A stretch of DNA of 64,000 nt from GCA-2770975 sp050248915 (GCA_050248915.1 JBFWRL010000002.1:1-64000); one strand, 5' to 3'; numbered from the stretch's first letter, positions 41,414-50,513 are shown. The notes: generated by a model not told the origin, from the letters alone. A program made the numbers and translations.

Positions 41414-42397
41414 TCAATCCAGTGGCAAACTGACCTTAAAGGTGCTGCCCGACTGCCGCCCCAAACCGCCCACCTGACCCCCCACCTGACTGCTGACCTG
41501 AATTTTGCCCTTGAGCTGGCGCAGGGTCTCAGCCACAATAAACAGGCCCAAGCCGTTTCCCTTGGTGGCTTCGTGTCCACTGACACGGTAAAAGCGCCTA
41601 AATATTTTTTTGATTTCGGTCTCGGGAATCCCCAAGCCTTGGTCAGCAATGGTGACATTTAAAAAGGTCCCATTTTCAGGCCCAATCTGAATCTGAATGG
41701 CCGGATTGTCGGGTGAGTATTTGATCGCATTATCAAGCAGATTCATAAAGACCAAACGCAGACCAACTGGATCCGAACGCAATGGCTGGGCCTGACCCGT
41801 TATTTGAATCGCCGCTTCTGAGAGGCTGTAACGCCGAGTCAGGGTCTCTTTGCAATCTTGCAAAAGCAGGTTGAGATCGACCCTGTCCAGGCGTTCTGGA
41901 TCGCGGCGGTATTCAATTCTCACGGCCTCAAGCACATGGCTGACGAGCAAATCCAAGTGTTCAATATCTTTGAGCATGGTCTCCAAGAGCCAAGCCTGTT
42001 TTTCGGGTTCAACCCGATGGCGTTGCAGGGTTTCAACATATAAACGCAGCGAGGTCAGAGGGGTTTTGAGTTCGTGGGTCACGCTGTCGATGAAGTTTTT
42101 TTGCAATTGATTGAGAATAATCTGGCGCGACATAAAGACAATAAAGAGAATAATGCCTGTGATAATGATCACAAACAAGGTGCTGCCCACCCCCAGAATC
42201 ACCCACTGCGACCAAATCGTCTTGAGATGCGGGCCCGCATAGGCTTTGAGCTGCAGGGTATTGTAGATCAAGACAATATTCCAAAGGGTGGTGAGCGCCA
42301 AACAAAAGACCAGCAAGATCGAACCCAGGGTGATGGTCAGTGGCAGAGCTTTGTTGGGGTTTTTCACTGGGTCCGAAAGCGCAGGCCGGTCTGCCAT
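41414..42397 (-). CDS. Membrane sensor histidine kinase
   Basis: The 327-residue protein has two transmembrane helices (about 19-47 and 68-90) around a short extracytoplasmic loop. A HisKA domain follows with phospho-acceptor His in DSVTHELKTPLTSLR, then an ATPase domain (LLDNAIKYSPDNP, DQGLGIPE, GNGLGLFIV). No response regulator is adjacent. Its start overlaps the end of the hydrolase gene by 34 bases, so the hydrolase and kinase are probably co-expressed. A short VGGQVGG duplication is near the C-terminus. Confidence 0.92.
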   Translation of the reverse strand: MADRPALSDPVKNPNKALPLTITLGSILLVFCLALTTLWNIVLIYNTLQLKAYAGPHLKTIWSQWVILGVGSTLFVIIITGIILFIVFMSRQIILNQLQKNFIDSVTHELKTPLTSLRLYVETLQRHRVEPEKQAWLLETMLKDIEHLDLLVSHVLEAVRIEYRRDPERLDRVDLNLLLQDCKETLTRRYSLSEAAIQITGQAQPLRSDPVGLRLVFMNLLDNAIKYSPDNPAIQIQIGPENGTFLNVTIADQGLGIPETEIKKIFRRFYRVSGHEATKGNGLGLFIVAETLRQLKGKIQVSSQVGGQVGGLGRQSGSTFKVSLPLD

Positions 42398-43443
42398 ATC
42401 TGCTTAAATTCCTGCTCAAACTCAAGGGGTTGGGCATTCCAGAGTGCAGCGTGATCGGCATAGGCAAAGACCCTGAATTGATGGGGATAACCTTGCGGCA
42501 GTGCCAAATAGGCCTGTTCAGCCATATCGACAGTCACCAGAGCATCTTTCGCACCGGTTTGAACCAGGGTGGGGCGTTTGAGGTGTTTGAGCACTGCCGT
42601 GGGCGCACAGCTAAAAAAATCTTGCCCGGCATGTAAGCCCGCCAAAGCCGTGGTCACATCCGAGAGAAAACCAGGCAGAGAGCGTGCTTTATTGGCCACC
42701 AGGGCCCGCACAGAAGGGGGTGGATTTTCGAGTACCACTGCCACAATCCGATTGGCATACGGGGCCTTGAGCAGGGCTTCAGCGGCATTGGCAATGCCCA
42801 TTGTCCCCGTGGACGTGCCTGCCAGCAACAGATCCGCTTGGGGGTAAGTTGTGGCAATCAAATCCACCATGGCTGTGACATCGGCCTTTTCGCGACAGCC
42901 AAACCCCACACCTTTGCCATTATTGCCTGAAATACCGTGGTTGCTCATGTCCAGACTGGCCAGATTAAAGCCCAGTCGCTTGGCCATCGGCAGATAGCGG
43001 GTGGCATCCAACCAGGTACTGGTGGTGCCCGAAATATACACCAGCCAAGGGCGCTGGGGCTCGGGGCCCGTCAGGTGGCGCACCGTGTGCAATTTCAGGC
43101 CCTCGGCATTGGTGATTTCACTGTGCAGAGCGGGCAAAGCAAGGGCTTCTTCACAAGACAACTCCAACGGTTTGTCGCCCCGCTGCCCCGGACGTTGATC
43201 GGCATAGACCATCGCCTTGCGCGCAGGCGAACAAATCGCGGGGCGCTGCATGGCCCATTTGGCTTTGCCATATTTGTAATAGAGCAATTTTTCGGCCTGT
43301 TGATTCAAAAACAACAAACCCGCCAAAGGCAGCGCCAAGATCAGCAGACCCAAAATCTCGAAATAGCGGCGCAAGATGCGCTTGCGCGGCGGCTTTGCGG
43401 CCTGAGTTTGGGATTGAGAGGGCGTTTCGTCTACAGGAGCCAT
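42364..43443 (-). CDS. Membrane-anchored alpha/beta hydrolase
   Basis: The 359-residue protein has one membrane helix near 28-46 and a large extracytoplasmic or cytosolic alpha/beta-hydrolase domain. The likely nucleophile is Ser in GTSTGTMG, the acid Asp in TGAKDALV, and the base His in YADHAAL. The lid/cap region includes DMSNHGISG. Substrate unknown. It overlaps the following sensor kinase gene, so it might act on or report to the same envelope process. Confidence 0.75.
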   Translation of the reverse strand: MAPVDETPSQSQTQAAKPPRKRILRRYFEILGLLILALPLAGLLFLNQQAEKLLYYKYGKAKWAMQRPAICSPARKAMVYADQRPGQRGDKPLELSCEEALALPALHSEITNAEGLKLHTVRHLTGPEPQRPWLVYISGTTSTWLDATRYLPMAKRLGFNLASLDMSNHGISGNNGKGVGFGCREKADVTAMVDLIATTYPQADLLLAGTSTGTMGIANAAEALLKAPYANRIVAVVLENPPPSVRALVANKARSLPGFLSDVTTALAGLHAGQDFFSCAPTAVLKHLKRPTLVQTGAKDALVTVDMAEQAYLALPQGYPHQFRVFAYADHAALWNAQPLEFEQEFKQIWQTGLRFRTQ

Positions 43444-43460
43444 ATCGCGTTTGCCTGAGC

Positions 43461-44345
43461 TCAGCGGGAATAGCGATTGTGATGCATATAATTGGCAAAG
43501 AGCTGAATCTGAGCTGCCCCCTCACCTTTGAGCGACTCAGCAGCATTGTCTGTGAGTTGGGAGTGGCTGATTTGCAAGCGACCGGGGCCTTTGACCGAGA
43601 GCAGGGCCTTGCTGTAATCTTTGGATTTCTGGGCCTGGTTGTGAATAAACTGGCTGCCCACCACACGGGCTTGGGAATGCCCCCAGAGGTTCAACCCACC
43701 TGCATTGTCGACAAAAATGCTGTTGCGGAAGGTAATTTGGCGCGAGGCAGACAAAAATGCAATGCCCTGTGAACACTCTTTGATCACCGAATTGTCGAGA
43801 CTGAGTTGCCGGGTGTTTTCCAGCCACAGGCCAAAGGTGCCGCTGCCAAAAAGGTTGAGATTGCGCAATGAGATATTTTGGCTGGAATGGAAGCCCAGCA
43901 CAGCCCCCAAACAAATGGCCTGGGACTGCGGCACGTGACCAATTTCCAAGGATTCAAGCTGAATCTGGCGGCTGTTTTCAAAACTCAGCACATGGGGTGC
44001 CAATTCACTGATCACCATTTTGGTGGCGCGCACATCTTCACCGCGCAGGGTCAAATGGGAGACGTTTTTAATGATCAGCCCGCCGGTATCTTTGTCGCGG
44101 GCCAAATAGGGATGATTGGCTGGAACAGCCAAACCACTGAGATTATAGGTATTGGGGCGCAGCACAATGGTGCGCTGAGGGGCGATCGCCTTCAGCAATT
44201 CGGAAGCAGTACTGACATAGATCGTCTGGCGGTGTTTGGCATGGCTGCGGGCTTCAGCCAAGCTCAGCATTCCAGACATCTGTGGCACAGTCATGGCAAT
44301 CAGGGTTCCTGCAGCCAGCATCCCCAAGGCTCTCTGAATCAACAT
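43461..44345 (-). CDS. Secreted right-handed parallel beta-helix protein
   Basis: The 294-residue protein starts at ATG 44345 (AGGAG ten bases before) with a Sec signal ending near the AEA motif (about 30-34). Repeating 22-25 residue coils follow (LTLRGEDVRATKMVIS, IQLESLEIGHV, ISLRNLNLFGSGTFGLWLENT, LSLDNSVIKECSQGIAFLSAS), the pattern of pectate-lyase-like or NosD-type beta helices. No catalytic set is evident, so it may bind or process carbohydrate. Transcribed with the hydrolase and kinase downstream (17-base gap). Confidence 0.75.
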   Translation of the reverse strand: MLIQRALGMLAAGTLIAMTVPQMSGMLSLAEARSHAKHRQTIYVSTASELLKAIAPQRTIVLRPNTYNLSGLAVPANHPYLARDKDTGGLIIKNVSHLTLRGEDVRATKMVISELAPHVLSFENSRQIQLESLEIGHVPQSQAICLGAVLGFHSSQNISLRNLNLFGSGTFGLWLENTRQLSLDNSVIKECSQGIAFLSASRQITFRNSIFVDNAGGLNLWGHSQARVVGSQFIHNQAQKSKDYSKALLSVKGPGRLQISHSQLTDNAAESLKGEGAAQIQLFANYMHHNRYSR

Positions 44346-44386
44346 CTTTAATGGCTCCTCATTTAGACACAAGTGGTTTTGCGTGA

Positions 44387-44758
44387 ATGGTCAAGTATAG
44401 CCTAAATTTGGGCCATTTGCGCTTGTATTCGAGGCCCCAAAATGTCAGAATACAGTGGGAATTAGCGCGCAGCCCTTGGCGTATCACGCTGCGGGTTTTG
44501 CCCATCGCCCCAGGTCAAAACAGGCTTGCCGCCTGTTTCACTTACGGGTTCGACTCCCATCCGCTGGAATCTGATTGTCAACCCGTGTTTACGGACACCC
44601 CCCAATGGGCCCTGCAGGTTCAGACCTCCGCCCAGGCGGCGGGACAATCAGGTTTCGGCTCAGCAACAAAAGGAAAATGCAAATATGAACTGGCTTTTGA
44701 CAGTATTGATGGGCATCTTTGTCTTGATGCTGATCTTGGTTTGGGAAAAGCTCTTTGA
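44387..44758 (+). CDS. Possible small hypothetical protein overlapping the slipin start
   Basis: A 123-codon frame fills the otherwise empty 339-base gap between the beta-helix gene and the slipin. Its first hundred codons use the same codons as neighbours (GCC, CTG, TTG), but the ribosome site is weak and the last 74 bases run over the slipin gene in another frame. No family is recognised. It may be a non-functional remnant. Confidence 0.3.
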   Translation: MVKYSLNLGHLRLYSRPQNVRIQWELARSPWRITLRVLPIAPGQNRLAACFTYGFDSHPLESDCQPVFTDTPQWALQVQTSAQAAGQSGFGSATKGKCKYELAFDSIDGHLCLDADLGLGKAL

Positions 44759-45452
44759 ACATGTCACGGTCTATGAATACGAAACCGGATTTAAATACCA
44801 CAATGGCAAACACATTGCCACCCTCACATCGGGCCGCTATCATCTGCGCCGGGGCCACGAAGAAGTGCGCAAACTCGATTTGCGCCCCCAATTTTTGACC
44901 CTGCCTGGCCAAGAGATTTTAACCGCCGATCGGATTCAGCTCAAAATCAGTCTGGTACTGCAATTTGAGTTGCAAGATCCCGTTAAAGCCCTGCACGGGG
45001 TCGACAATTACCAAAATGCCCTCTATTTGCGTCTGCAATTGCTTTTGCGTGAAAGCGTGCAGAGCTACCCCCTCGAAAACCTCTTGGCTGATCAGGCGGG
45101 TCTCTTGGCGCAATTACAGGAAAAAGCGCAACCGGCTTTGGCCGAATTGGGCTTGACCCTAAAAACACTGGCGGTCAAAGACATCATGCTGCCGGGAGAG
45201 CTCAAACGGGCCTATGCCCAGGTGCTCAAGGTGCAAAAAGAGGCCCAGGCAGCCCTGGAAAAATCCCGTGGGGAACAGGCCAATTTGCGCAGTTTGGCCA
45301 ATGCCGCCCGCATGTTTGATAAAAACCCCTCACTGCTGCAATTGCGTCTGATTCAGACCCTCGAAAATGGCCAAACCCGACCCACAATTGTATTCCAACC
45401 CAATCATACAGGTATTTTAAGCGAACAGCCCGATTCTGGCAGTGTGTTATAA
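44685..45452 (+). CDS. SPFH-domain (slipin/stomatin-like) membrane protein
   Basis: The protein (255 residues) has one N-terminal membrane helix (2-20) and then an SPFH domain with LTSGRYHLRRGHEEVRKLDLRPQFLTLPGQEILTADRIQLKISLVLQFE and LKTLAVKDIMLPGELK, followed by a charged helical tail with EAQAALEKSRGE. Slipins form membrane microdomain scaffolds, often with an NfeD protease, which is absent here. ATG 44685 with AAAGGA is chosen over the longer frame from 44526, which adds proline/arginine-rich non-family sequence. Confidence 0.85.
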   Translation: MNWLLTVLMGIFVLMLILVWEKLFEHVTVYEYETGFKYHNGKHIATLTSGRYHLRRGHEEVRKLDLRPQFLTLPGQEILTADRIQLKISLVLQFELQDPVKALHGVDNYQNALYLRLQLLLRESVQSYPLENLLADQAGLLAQLQEKAQPALAELGLTLKTLAVKDIMLPGELKRAYAQVLKVQKEAQAALEKSRGEQANLRSLANAARMFDKNPSLLQLRLIQTLENGQTRPTIVFQPNHTGILSEQPDSGSVL

Positions 45453-45453
45453 T
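45448..45453 (+). promoter_or_regulatory. -10 element upstream of the MshEN-like gene
   Basis: A consensus TATAAT covers the slipin stop codon, 31 bases before the next start. No clear -35 was found. Confidence 0.45.
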
Positions 45454-45484
45454 TCCCCTATTAAAACTCAGGACAGGCAATACC

Positions 45485-46108
45485 GTGTTTGGTGACAAAC
45501 TGAAAGAATTGTTTCAACGCTTTTGGCCCGTTTCCCCCCATGAACCCGTCGAACCCCAACGCCTTGGCCAAGTGCTGCTGCGCATGTCGGCCCTGACCCA
45601 AGAACAATTGCAACATGCCTTGCTCGTGAAAGATCAACAACCCCATAAGCTGCTGGGGCAAATTCTGATTTCCGAGGGCATTTGTTCACAAGAGCAAATT
45701 GCGAGGGCCATTGAACAGCAACGCGAAGAGACCAAATTGGGCCAGGTTTTGCTGCGCAGTGAAATTGTCAGCCAGGAACAATTGGATGCAGCGCTGCTTG
45801 AGCAAAAGCGCAGTGGCCGCATGTTGGGTTTTATTCTGGTTGAGCGGGGTCTGTGCAGCCCCGAAGAACTCAAAGAAGCCCTGCGCCAGCAGCGCCACGA
45901 CAACCGCCTCGGAGCGATGTTGCTGCGAGAGAAAAAGATCAGCGAAAAACAGCTCGAAAAAGCCCTGCACCTGCAAGAAGAGTCTCAGGTCCTGCTCGGT
46001 GAAATCTTGATCCAATTGGATTATCTTTCTGCCGAAGAATTGGAGCAGGTTCTGGCAAAACAAGAGGCCATTCTCTTCAAATTGCCAACCCCCTCCCCGC
46101 AAGATTAA
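45485..46108 (+). CDS. Stand-alone tandem MshEN-like repeat protein
   Basis: The 207-residue protein (GTG start) consists almost entirely of five repeats of about 32 residues with the pattern LGQ-(V/I)-L, then S-x-EQL-x-x-AL-x-x-Q. Examples are LGQVLLRSEIVSQEQLDAALLEQ and LGQILISEGICSQEQIARAIEQQ. This is the MshEN (T2SSE_N) motif found at the N-terminus of secretion/pilus ATPases, where some copies bind cyclic-di-GMP. No ATPase domain is attached. A c-di-GMP sensor or adaptor role is inferred. Confidence 0.75.
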   Translation: MFGDKLKELFQRFWPVSPHEPVEPQRLGQVLLRMSALTQEQLQHALLVKDQQPHKLLGQILISEGICSQEQIARAIEQQREETKLGQVLLRSEIVSQEQLDAALLEQKRSGRMLGFILVERGLCSPEELKEALRQQRHDNRLGAMLLREKKISEKQLEKALHLQEESQVLLGEILIQLDYLSAEELEQVLAKQEAILFKLPTPSPQD

Positions 46109-46116
46109 AGCTGCGT

Positions 46117-46122
46117 TATAAT
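46117..46122 (+). promoter_or_regulatory. -10 element of the tRNA-Val gene
   Basis: TATAAT starts 17 bases before the tRNA 5' end, a normal distance for a tRNA promoter -10 with a short leader. No good -35. Confidence 0.5.
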
Positions 46123-46133
46123 AGATCTGTTTC

Positions 46134-46208
46134 GGGCATTTAGCTCAGTTGGTAGAGCGCTGCCTTCACACGGCAGAGGTTTCACTGGTTCGAGTCCAGT
46201 AATGCCCA
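46134..46208 (+). tRNA. tRNA-Val (anticodon CAC)
   Basis: The cloverleaf folds fully: acceptor GGGCATT/AATGCCC, D stem GCTC/GAGC, anticodon stem CTGCC/GGCAG with loop TTCACAC (anticodon CAC), and T stem ACTGG/CCAGT with loop TTCGAGT. The discriminator is A and CCA is not encoded. The variable loop AGGTTTC has seven bases, where five is usual for class I tRNAs. A T-run follows directly and may act in termination. Confidence 0.95.
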
Positions 46209-46237
46209 TTTTTTTTAAAGCTTTAACCCCCCTGTAG

Positions 46238-47026
46238 ATGTATATGCCAAAACGTCTCTGCAATTCTTATCTTCTGTTGCCTTTTGTGGCCTTTTTTTTG
46301 TTTTTGGGCTGTGCCAATAAAGTCACCCGCGGTGTTGCAGCGACCCAAAAACAAGTGGTATTTGAATTCAGTGTCAAAGGCAAATTGGCGCTCAACAACC
46401 CCAACATCACTTATTATATTGCTGTTTACGCGCCCTCAGACAAAAAGGGCCAAGATATCGACGCATCCATCAATGGCCCCCGTTTTAACGGGCCTGCCCT
46501 GAATTTTGGCCCCCAGGTATTGGATGGACGTCTGCCTTTTATTGGCCTGTTGCCCGGCGATCAAACCTCGCTCTGGACAGATTTTTACTATTTAAAGGGC
46601 TCTGTCGACGGCCAAGGTATTATGGGACGCGGCAAACTCAATGCGGGCCAAAAACCCGAAATTGTGCAGGCCAATTATCCCTTTAACACACTCTGGCGCG
46701 TAAAAAGCCCATCCACCTTTGAAGTGCAAATCCGACTGGCAGATTTAACCTCGGGAATCGAAAACGCCCCCAATAATTTGGTCTTTCAAATTGGCACAGG
46801 AGACAATATCGACGAAGGCGGTCAGGGCTTTGTCTTTGACTATTGGCGTAACAATCTGCCCTTTGCCATTAAAACCACCCAGTTCAACAACCCAATTCAA
46901 GACCGCGACGAAACCGCACAATTGGCCCTGCGCCAAATTCCTGGCAAACCCCTGCCCCAGCTGCCCGCTGGTGTGACTCAAAACGACGTTGACATTCTCA
47001 GCTATAGCTATCGGATCATCCAATAA
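46238..47026 (+). CDS. Lipoprotein of unknown function
   Basis: The 262-residue protein has a basic N-terminus, a hydrophobic core and a lipobox ending FLGC (Cys25 from ATG 46238; ATG 46244 is also possible). The rest is beta-rich with no recognised domain (VVFEFSVKGKLALNNPNITYYIAVYAPSDKKGQD). Its TAA shares a base with the ruvB ATG (TAATG), so translation is coupled to ruvB. Confidence 0.75.
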   Translation: MYMPKRLCNSYLLLPFVAFFLFLGCANKVTRGVAATQKQVVFEFSVKGKLALNNPNITYYIAVYAPSDKKGQDIDASINGPRFNGPALNFGPQVLDGRLPFIGLLPGDQTSLWTDFYYLKGSVDGQGIMGRGKLNAGQKPEIVQANYPFNTLWRVKSPSTFEVQIRLADLTSGIENAPNNLVFQIGTGDNIDEGGQGFVFDYWRNNLPFAIKTTQFNNPIQDRDETAQLALRQIPGKPLPQLPAGVTQNDVDILSYSYRIIQ

Positions 47027-48114
47027 TGGCCATTCTGCCTTCTGATGGCAGTGCTGCCCGGCCTGTCCCCCCACCACGGGTGGTACAACCCGAACCGATC
47101 CGCGAAGATCAGGGAGAACTTAGCCTGCGTCCGCGCAATTTAAAAGAATACCTCGGCCAAGACGAACTGAAACAGAGTCTGGCAGTGACCATTGCCGCAG
47201 CCCTTCAACGCGGAGATCCCCTCGATCATCTGCTCTTTTATGGCCCGCCGGGCCTGGGAAAAACCACGCTTTCCATGCTCATTGCTGCTGAGATGAAAAC
47301 CCAGATTCGCATCACCTCGGCCCCAGCGCTGGAGCGCCCCCGCGATATTGCTGGGCTCTTGCTCTCGCTCCAAGCCGGGGATATTCTCTTTATCGATGAG
47401 ATCCACCGCCTCAACCGCGTGACCGAAGAGATGCTTTATCCCGCGATGGAAGACTTTATGTTGGATATCACGATCGGCAAGGGCCAGGCCGCCCGAATCA
47501 AACGCTTGCCACTCAAACGCTTCACCTTAATTGGTGCCACCACCCGCGCAGGGGCTATTTCAGCCCCGCTGCGGGCCCGCTTTGGTCTGGTCGAACGACT
47601 GCGCTTTTACACCGAAGCTGAGATGCAGCAAATTCTACTGCAGAGCGCCAAATTGCTGGAGATCCAACTCGCTCCGGCAGGTGCCCAAGCCATGGGACGA
47701 CGGGCCAGGGGCACGCCCCGCGTGGCCAATCGCCTGCTCAAGCGGGTGCGCGACTTTGCCCAAGTGCAAGGCAAAACAGAAATCGACGCCGAAGTGGCAG
47801 AACAGGCCCTGGATTTGCTGCAGGTCGATCGCTTTGGGCTCGACCCCACCGACCGCCTGCTTTTGGAGACGATCATTCGCAATTACCAAGGCGGGCCTGT
47901 TGGCATTGATACCCTGGCGGCCGCAATCAGCGAAGACACCACCACCATCGAAGAGGTCTACGAGCCCTTTTTGATGCAAACAGGGTTTTTGCAGCGCACC
48001 TCACGCGGCCGGGTCGTCACCCCCCAGGCTTACGTCCATTTGGGGTTTCCACCGCCCAAAACCAACCCACTTGGCGATCAATTGCCGCTGTTTGACACAG
48101 ACGGCTTAAGCTGA
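47026..48114 (+). CDS. ruvB: Holliday junction branch migration ATPase RuvB
   Basis: RuvB is the hexameric motor that moves Holliday junctions with RuvA. The 362-residue protein has Walker A GPPGLGKTTL, Walker B LFIDEIHRLN, sensor I GATTRAGAISAPLRARFG, the arginine-finger region and the C-terminal winged helix (TGFLQRTSRGRVVTPQAYVHLG). ruvA and ruvC are not nearby. Its end overlaps the convergent aroQ by nine bases. Confidence 0.97.
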   Translation: MAILPSDGSAARPVPPPRVVQPEPIREDQGELSLRPRNLKEYLGQDELKQSLAVTIAAALQRGDPLDHLLFYGPPGLGKTTLSMLIAAEMKTQIRITSAPALERPRDIAGLLLSLQAGDILFIDEIHRLNRVTEEMLYPAMEDFMLDITIGKGQAARIKRLPLKRFTLIGATTRAGAISAPLRARFGLVERLRFYTEAEMQQILLQSAKLLEIQLAPAGAQAMGRRARGTPRVANRLLKRVRDFAQVQGKTEIDAEVAEQALDLLQVDRFGLDPTDRLLLETIIRNYQGGPVGIDTLAAAISEDTTTIEEVYEPFLMQTGFLQRTSRGRVVTPQAYVHLGFPPPKTNPLGDQLPLFDTDGLS

Positions 48115-48549
48115 ACCGGACCCAACCCGTTTAAGCAAGGCGTTTAAGGCCAAGAAATAGCCCTCTGTTCCCAGCCCAGAGATCTGGCCCCAGGCCACGG
48201 GTGCAATCATGGAATGGTGCCGAAAGGTCTCACGTTTGTAGATATTGCTCAGATGCACCTCGATCACGGTCAGACCGGTGGCGCTGATGGCATCAGCCAA
48301 GGCAATGCTGCTGTGGGTATAAGCACCCGGATTAAAAATCACACCTTGGGCCCAGCTACGCGCTTGATGCAGCCAATCGATCAACTGGCCTTCGTGATTG
48401 CTTTGCTGGCAGATCAATTCTGCACCCAGATTTTCAGCCTGGCTTTGCAAAGCCGCTTCCAGTTCAGGCAGCGTCATGGCCCCATAGATTCCCGGTTCAC
48501 GTTCGCCCAATAAATTGAGGTTGGGCCCATTTAAAAGCAAAATTTTCAT
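48106..48549 (-). CDS. aroQ: 3-dehydroquinate dehydratase, type II
   Basis: AroQ carries out the third step of the shikimate pathway. The 147-residue protein has the family N-terminus LLLNGPNLNLLGEREPGIYG with the catalytic lid Arg/Tyr, QSNHEGQLIDWLH, NPGAYTHSSIALADAI and EVHLSNIYKRETFRHHS. Complete and typical in length. Its ATG overlaps the upstream gene's stop (ATGA). Confidence 0.96.
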   Translation of the reverse strand: MKILLLNGPNLNLLGEREPGIYGAMTLPELEAALQSQAENLGAELICQQSNHEGQLIDWLHQARSWAQGVIFNPGAYTHSSIALADAISATGLTVIEVHLSNIYKRETFRHHSMIAPVAWGQISGLGTEGYFLALNALLKRVGSGSA

Positions 48550-50384
48550 GTCACTTGCCCCAAAATTTTGGTGGTATAGGCCTTTTCATTTTCATTGACC
48601 AGAGCGGGATAATCCTGACAGGCGGAGGCAATTAACTGCCGGGCCCGCATGCGATCGTAATTGGCATGCCAGAGCAGAATATCTTTGGCCTCTTCAGGCT
48701 CTTTATCTGCGACATAGCGCAATAAAAGGGCAATGGTATGGGACAGATTGTCAATCAGAATATATTTGAGCATAATCGCCAATTTGCGCTTGCTGATTCC
48801 CAAAGGCGCAGGGAAATCATTGGCCGCATGAAAAAGAAATTCCATATAATCACTCACGGCTTCTGCGCGCCCTGAAGAGTCGACTTCTTGCATGACGGTC
48901 ACCAATTTGTATTTCTTTTCTTCACCCACCCATTTGACCGCCGTCTGGGACTCCAGACGGGCAGAATAATCGGCCATGAGATTGCCTTCCAGGCGATTGC
49001 CACGGTAATCAAAAATCCGATCGCGAAAGGCATACATGCCACAGGCCCTGAGTAGACTCATTTCCAGGGCCGAAAATGAGACTTTCACACCCTGACGGGG
49101 GGGTTCTGCGCTGACAAATCCCACCACAAAACGCTCTCCGGTCCAGTCCACATAATTGCGGATCGGCTCAATTAAAAAAGGCGGCAAAATAGGATTGCCC
49201 GCTTCATCTTGCTCAAAGAGATTGACGTGAATTTTGAGAATTTTGTCGAGTCCCAAACTCACATTTTGCAAGGTAGCCAAACAGTCTTGGATCGGGTCAG
49301 GGCAGTGTTTGAGTTGCACATCGAGTAAAATCCGGGCCGTGCTTTCGGGAATTTTAAACGGGGATTTGCGTGCCCCCGCAACTGCATAATTGCCTGTTGC
49401 GGATACATTGTTTTTGATCAGACGAATGGTCTCTTCGTCAAAAATCAGGTCATCGCGATCGCGCACACTGCCAATGTCTTGGGTTCCCGCTTTGATCAAT
49501 TTGCCGGTAATTTCTTTGAGTTTTTTATTCTGCAGATCAATTTCCACACTGTGGGTCTGCATCTGACTGGCAATCTGGGCCATGCGTTCTGCATGTGCTT
49601 CCAGATCTTGCCCCAAACGGCGATAGGTAGGATCCCGCAAAATATGGGAAATTTCATCCCGCTCTTCATAAGGCACTTCACGCAGCCCCACCACTTGATT
49701 GTAATAGCGGGCCTTGGCCAACATCTCTTCCATTTTGGGAATCTGCATGGCCGCCTGTTTATAATCAATCATCAGGCCATCCATGCGGCGAAACAACTCC
49801 CGGCTTTGGTTGAGCAGGGCATAGTAGGTATTGTTGAGAATGGTCGTCTGCTCCCGCGAGAGCGCAATTTGGGTATCCAGGCTGCGCGTCGCACGAAATT
49901 TGGCCAGGCTTTTTTTATCCAGCCCTTCGGGCTCAAGCACCCCCAGGGCAATGGCATTGTACTGGTCTTCACAGCGATACACCGTGTGGCTCCAGACAGG
50001 TAAGTGGGCATTTTCAAGCCCCAGGGTGATCTCACTTAAACGCCGGTAGAGCACCGGATCAAGCAATTGCAGAATAAATTGTTTGCCTTTTTGATCTTCG
50101 AAAATGATCTGATCGGCAATGGCACCGGTATTTAAAAAGAGGCGTTGAGCGGGAGTGAGCGATCCCAGGCGCTGTTCAATCAGATAATTGACCAATGCTG
50201 TGTAGGCGTAGCGCACAGTATCAATTTTTTCGGCATAACTCATTTGTGGGCCAAGATCAGCCACCAGAGATTTTTCGGTACTCAGCAGCGCCAAAGCATC
50301 AATCACCAACGAAGCAATGTCATCAGGAACCCCTGACAGGCTTTGATTGAGAAAATAATTCAGTTCCTGGGTTTCATCCGCCAT
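48546..50384 (-). CDS. 612-residue protein of unknown family
   Basis: I do not recognise this protein. It has no signal peptide or membrane helix. Residues about 170-310 are helical and partly coiled coil. The C-terminal half has mixed alpha/beta sequence with conserved-looking motifs (DYVDWTGERFVVGFVSAEPPRQGVKVSFSALEMSLLRACG resembles a PilZ-like or small beta-barrel segment). The last 130 residues are helical. Its stop overlaps the aroQ start. A TATAAT-like -10 is upstream at 50424-50429. Confidence 0.8.
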   Translation of the reverse strand: MADETQELNYFLNQSLSGVPDDIASLVIDALALLSTEKSLVADLGPQMSYAEKIDTVRYAYTALVNYLIEQRLGSLTPAQRLFLNTGAIADQIIFEDQKGKQFILQLLDPVLYRRLSEITLGLENAHLPVWSHTVYRCEDQYNAIALGVLEPEGLDKKSLAKFRATRSLDTQIALSREQTTILNNTYYALLNQSRELFRRMDGLMIDYKQAAMQIPKMEEMLAKARYYNQVVGLREVPYEERDEISHILRDPTYRRLGQDLEAHAERMAQIASQMQTHSVEIDLQNKKLKEITGKLIKAGTQDIGSVRDRDDLIFDEETIRLIKNNVSATGNYAVAGARKSPFKIPESTARILLDVQLKHCPDPIQDCLATLQNVSLGLDKILKIHVNLFEQDEAGNPILPPFLIEPIRNYVDWTGERFVVGFVSAEPPRQGVKVSFSALEMSLLRACGMYAFRDRIFDYRGNRLEGNLMADYSARLESQTAVKWVGEEKKYKLVTVMQEVDSSGRAEAVSDYMEFLFHAANDFPAPLGISKRKLAIMLKYILIDNLSHTIALLLRYVADKEPEEAKDILLWHANYDRMRARQLIASACQDYPALVNENEKAYTTKILGQVT

Positions 50385-50423
50385 GGCTGAGAGAATCCTG
50401 TCTGAAAGCGTGAGATTGACCCA

Positions 50424-50429
50424 ATTATA
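50424..50429 (-). promoter_or_regulatory. -10 element for the 612-residue gene and aroQ
   Basis: Minus-strand TATAAT about 40 bases upstream of the start codon. No clear -35. Confidence 0.4.
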
Positions 50430-50513
50430 CCACTGAGCATCGCTCTTTCAGCCCAGGCCAAGATCTGCTTGTCTTATCCCGCTGCAAGGCGCATAATCGG
50501 ATCAGGGGGAAAA

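Noticed and set aside
44517..44568. tRNA- or tmRNA-like T-arm (GGGTTCGACTCCC)
   Set aside because: No matching acceptor, D arm or anticodon arm could be folded around it. The stretch reads as YGFDS codons of a possible reading frame.
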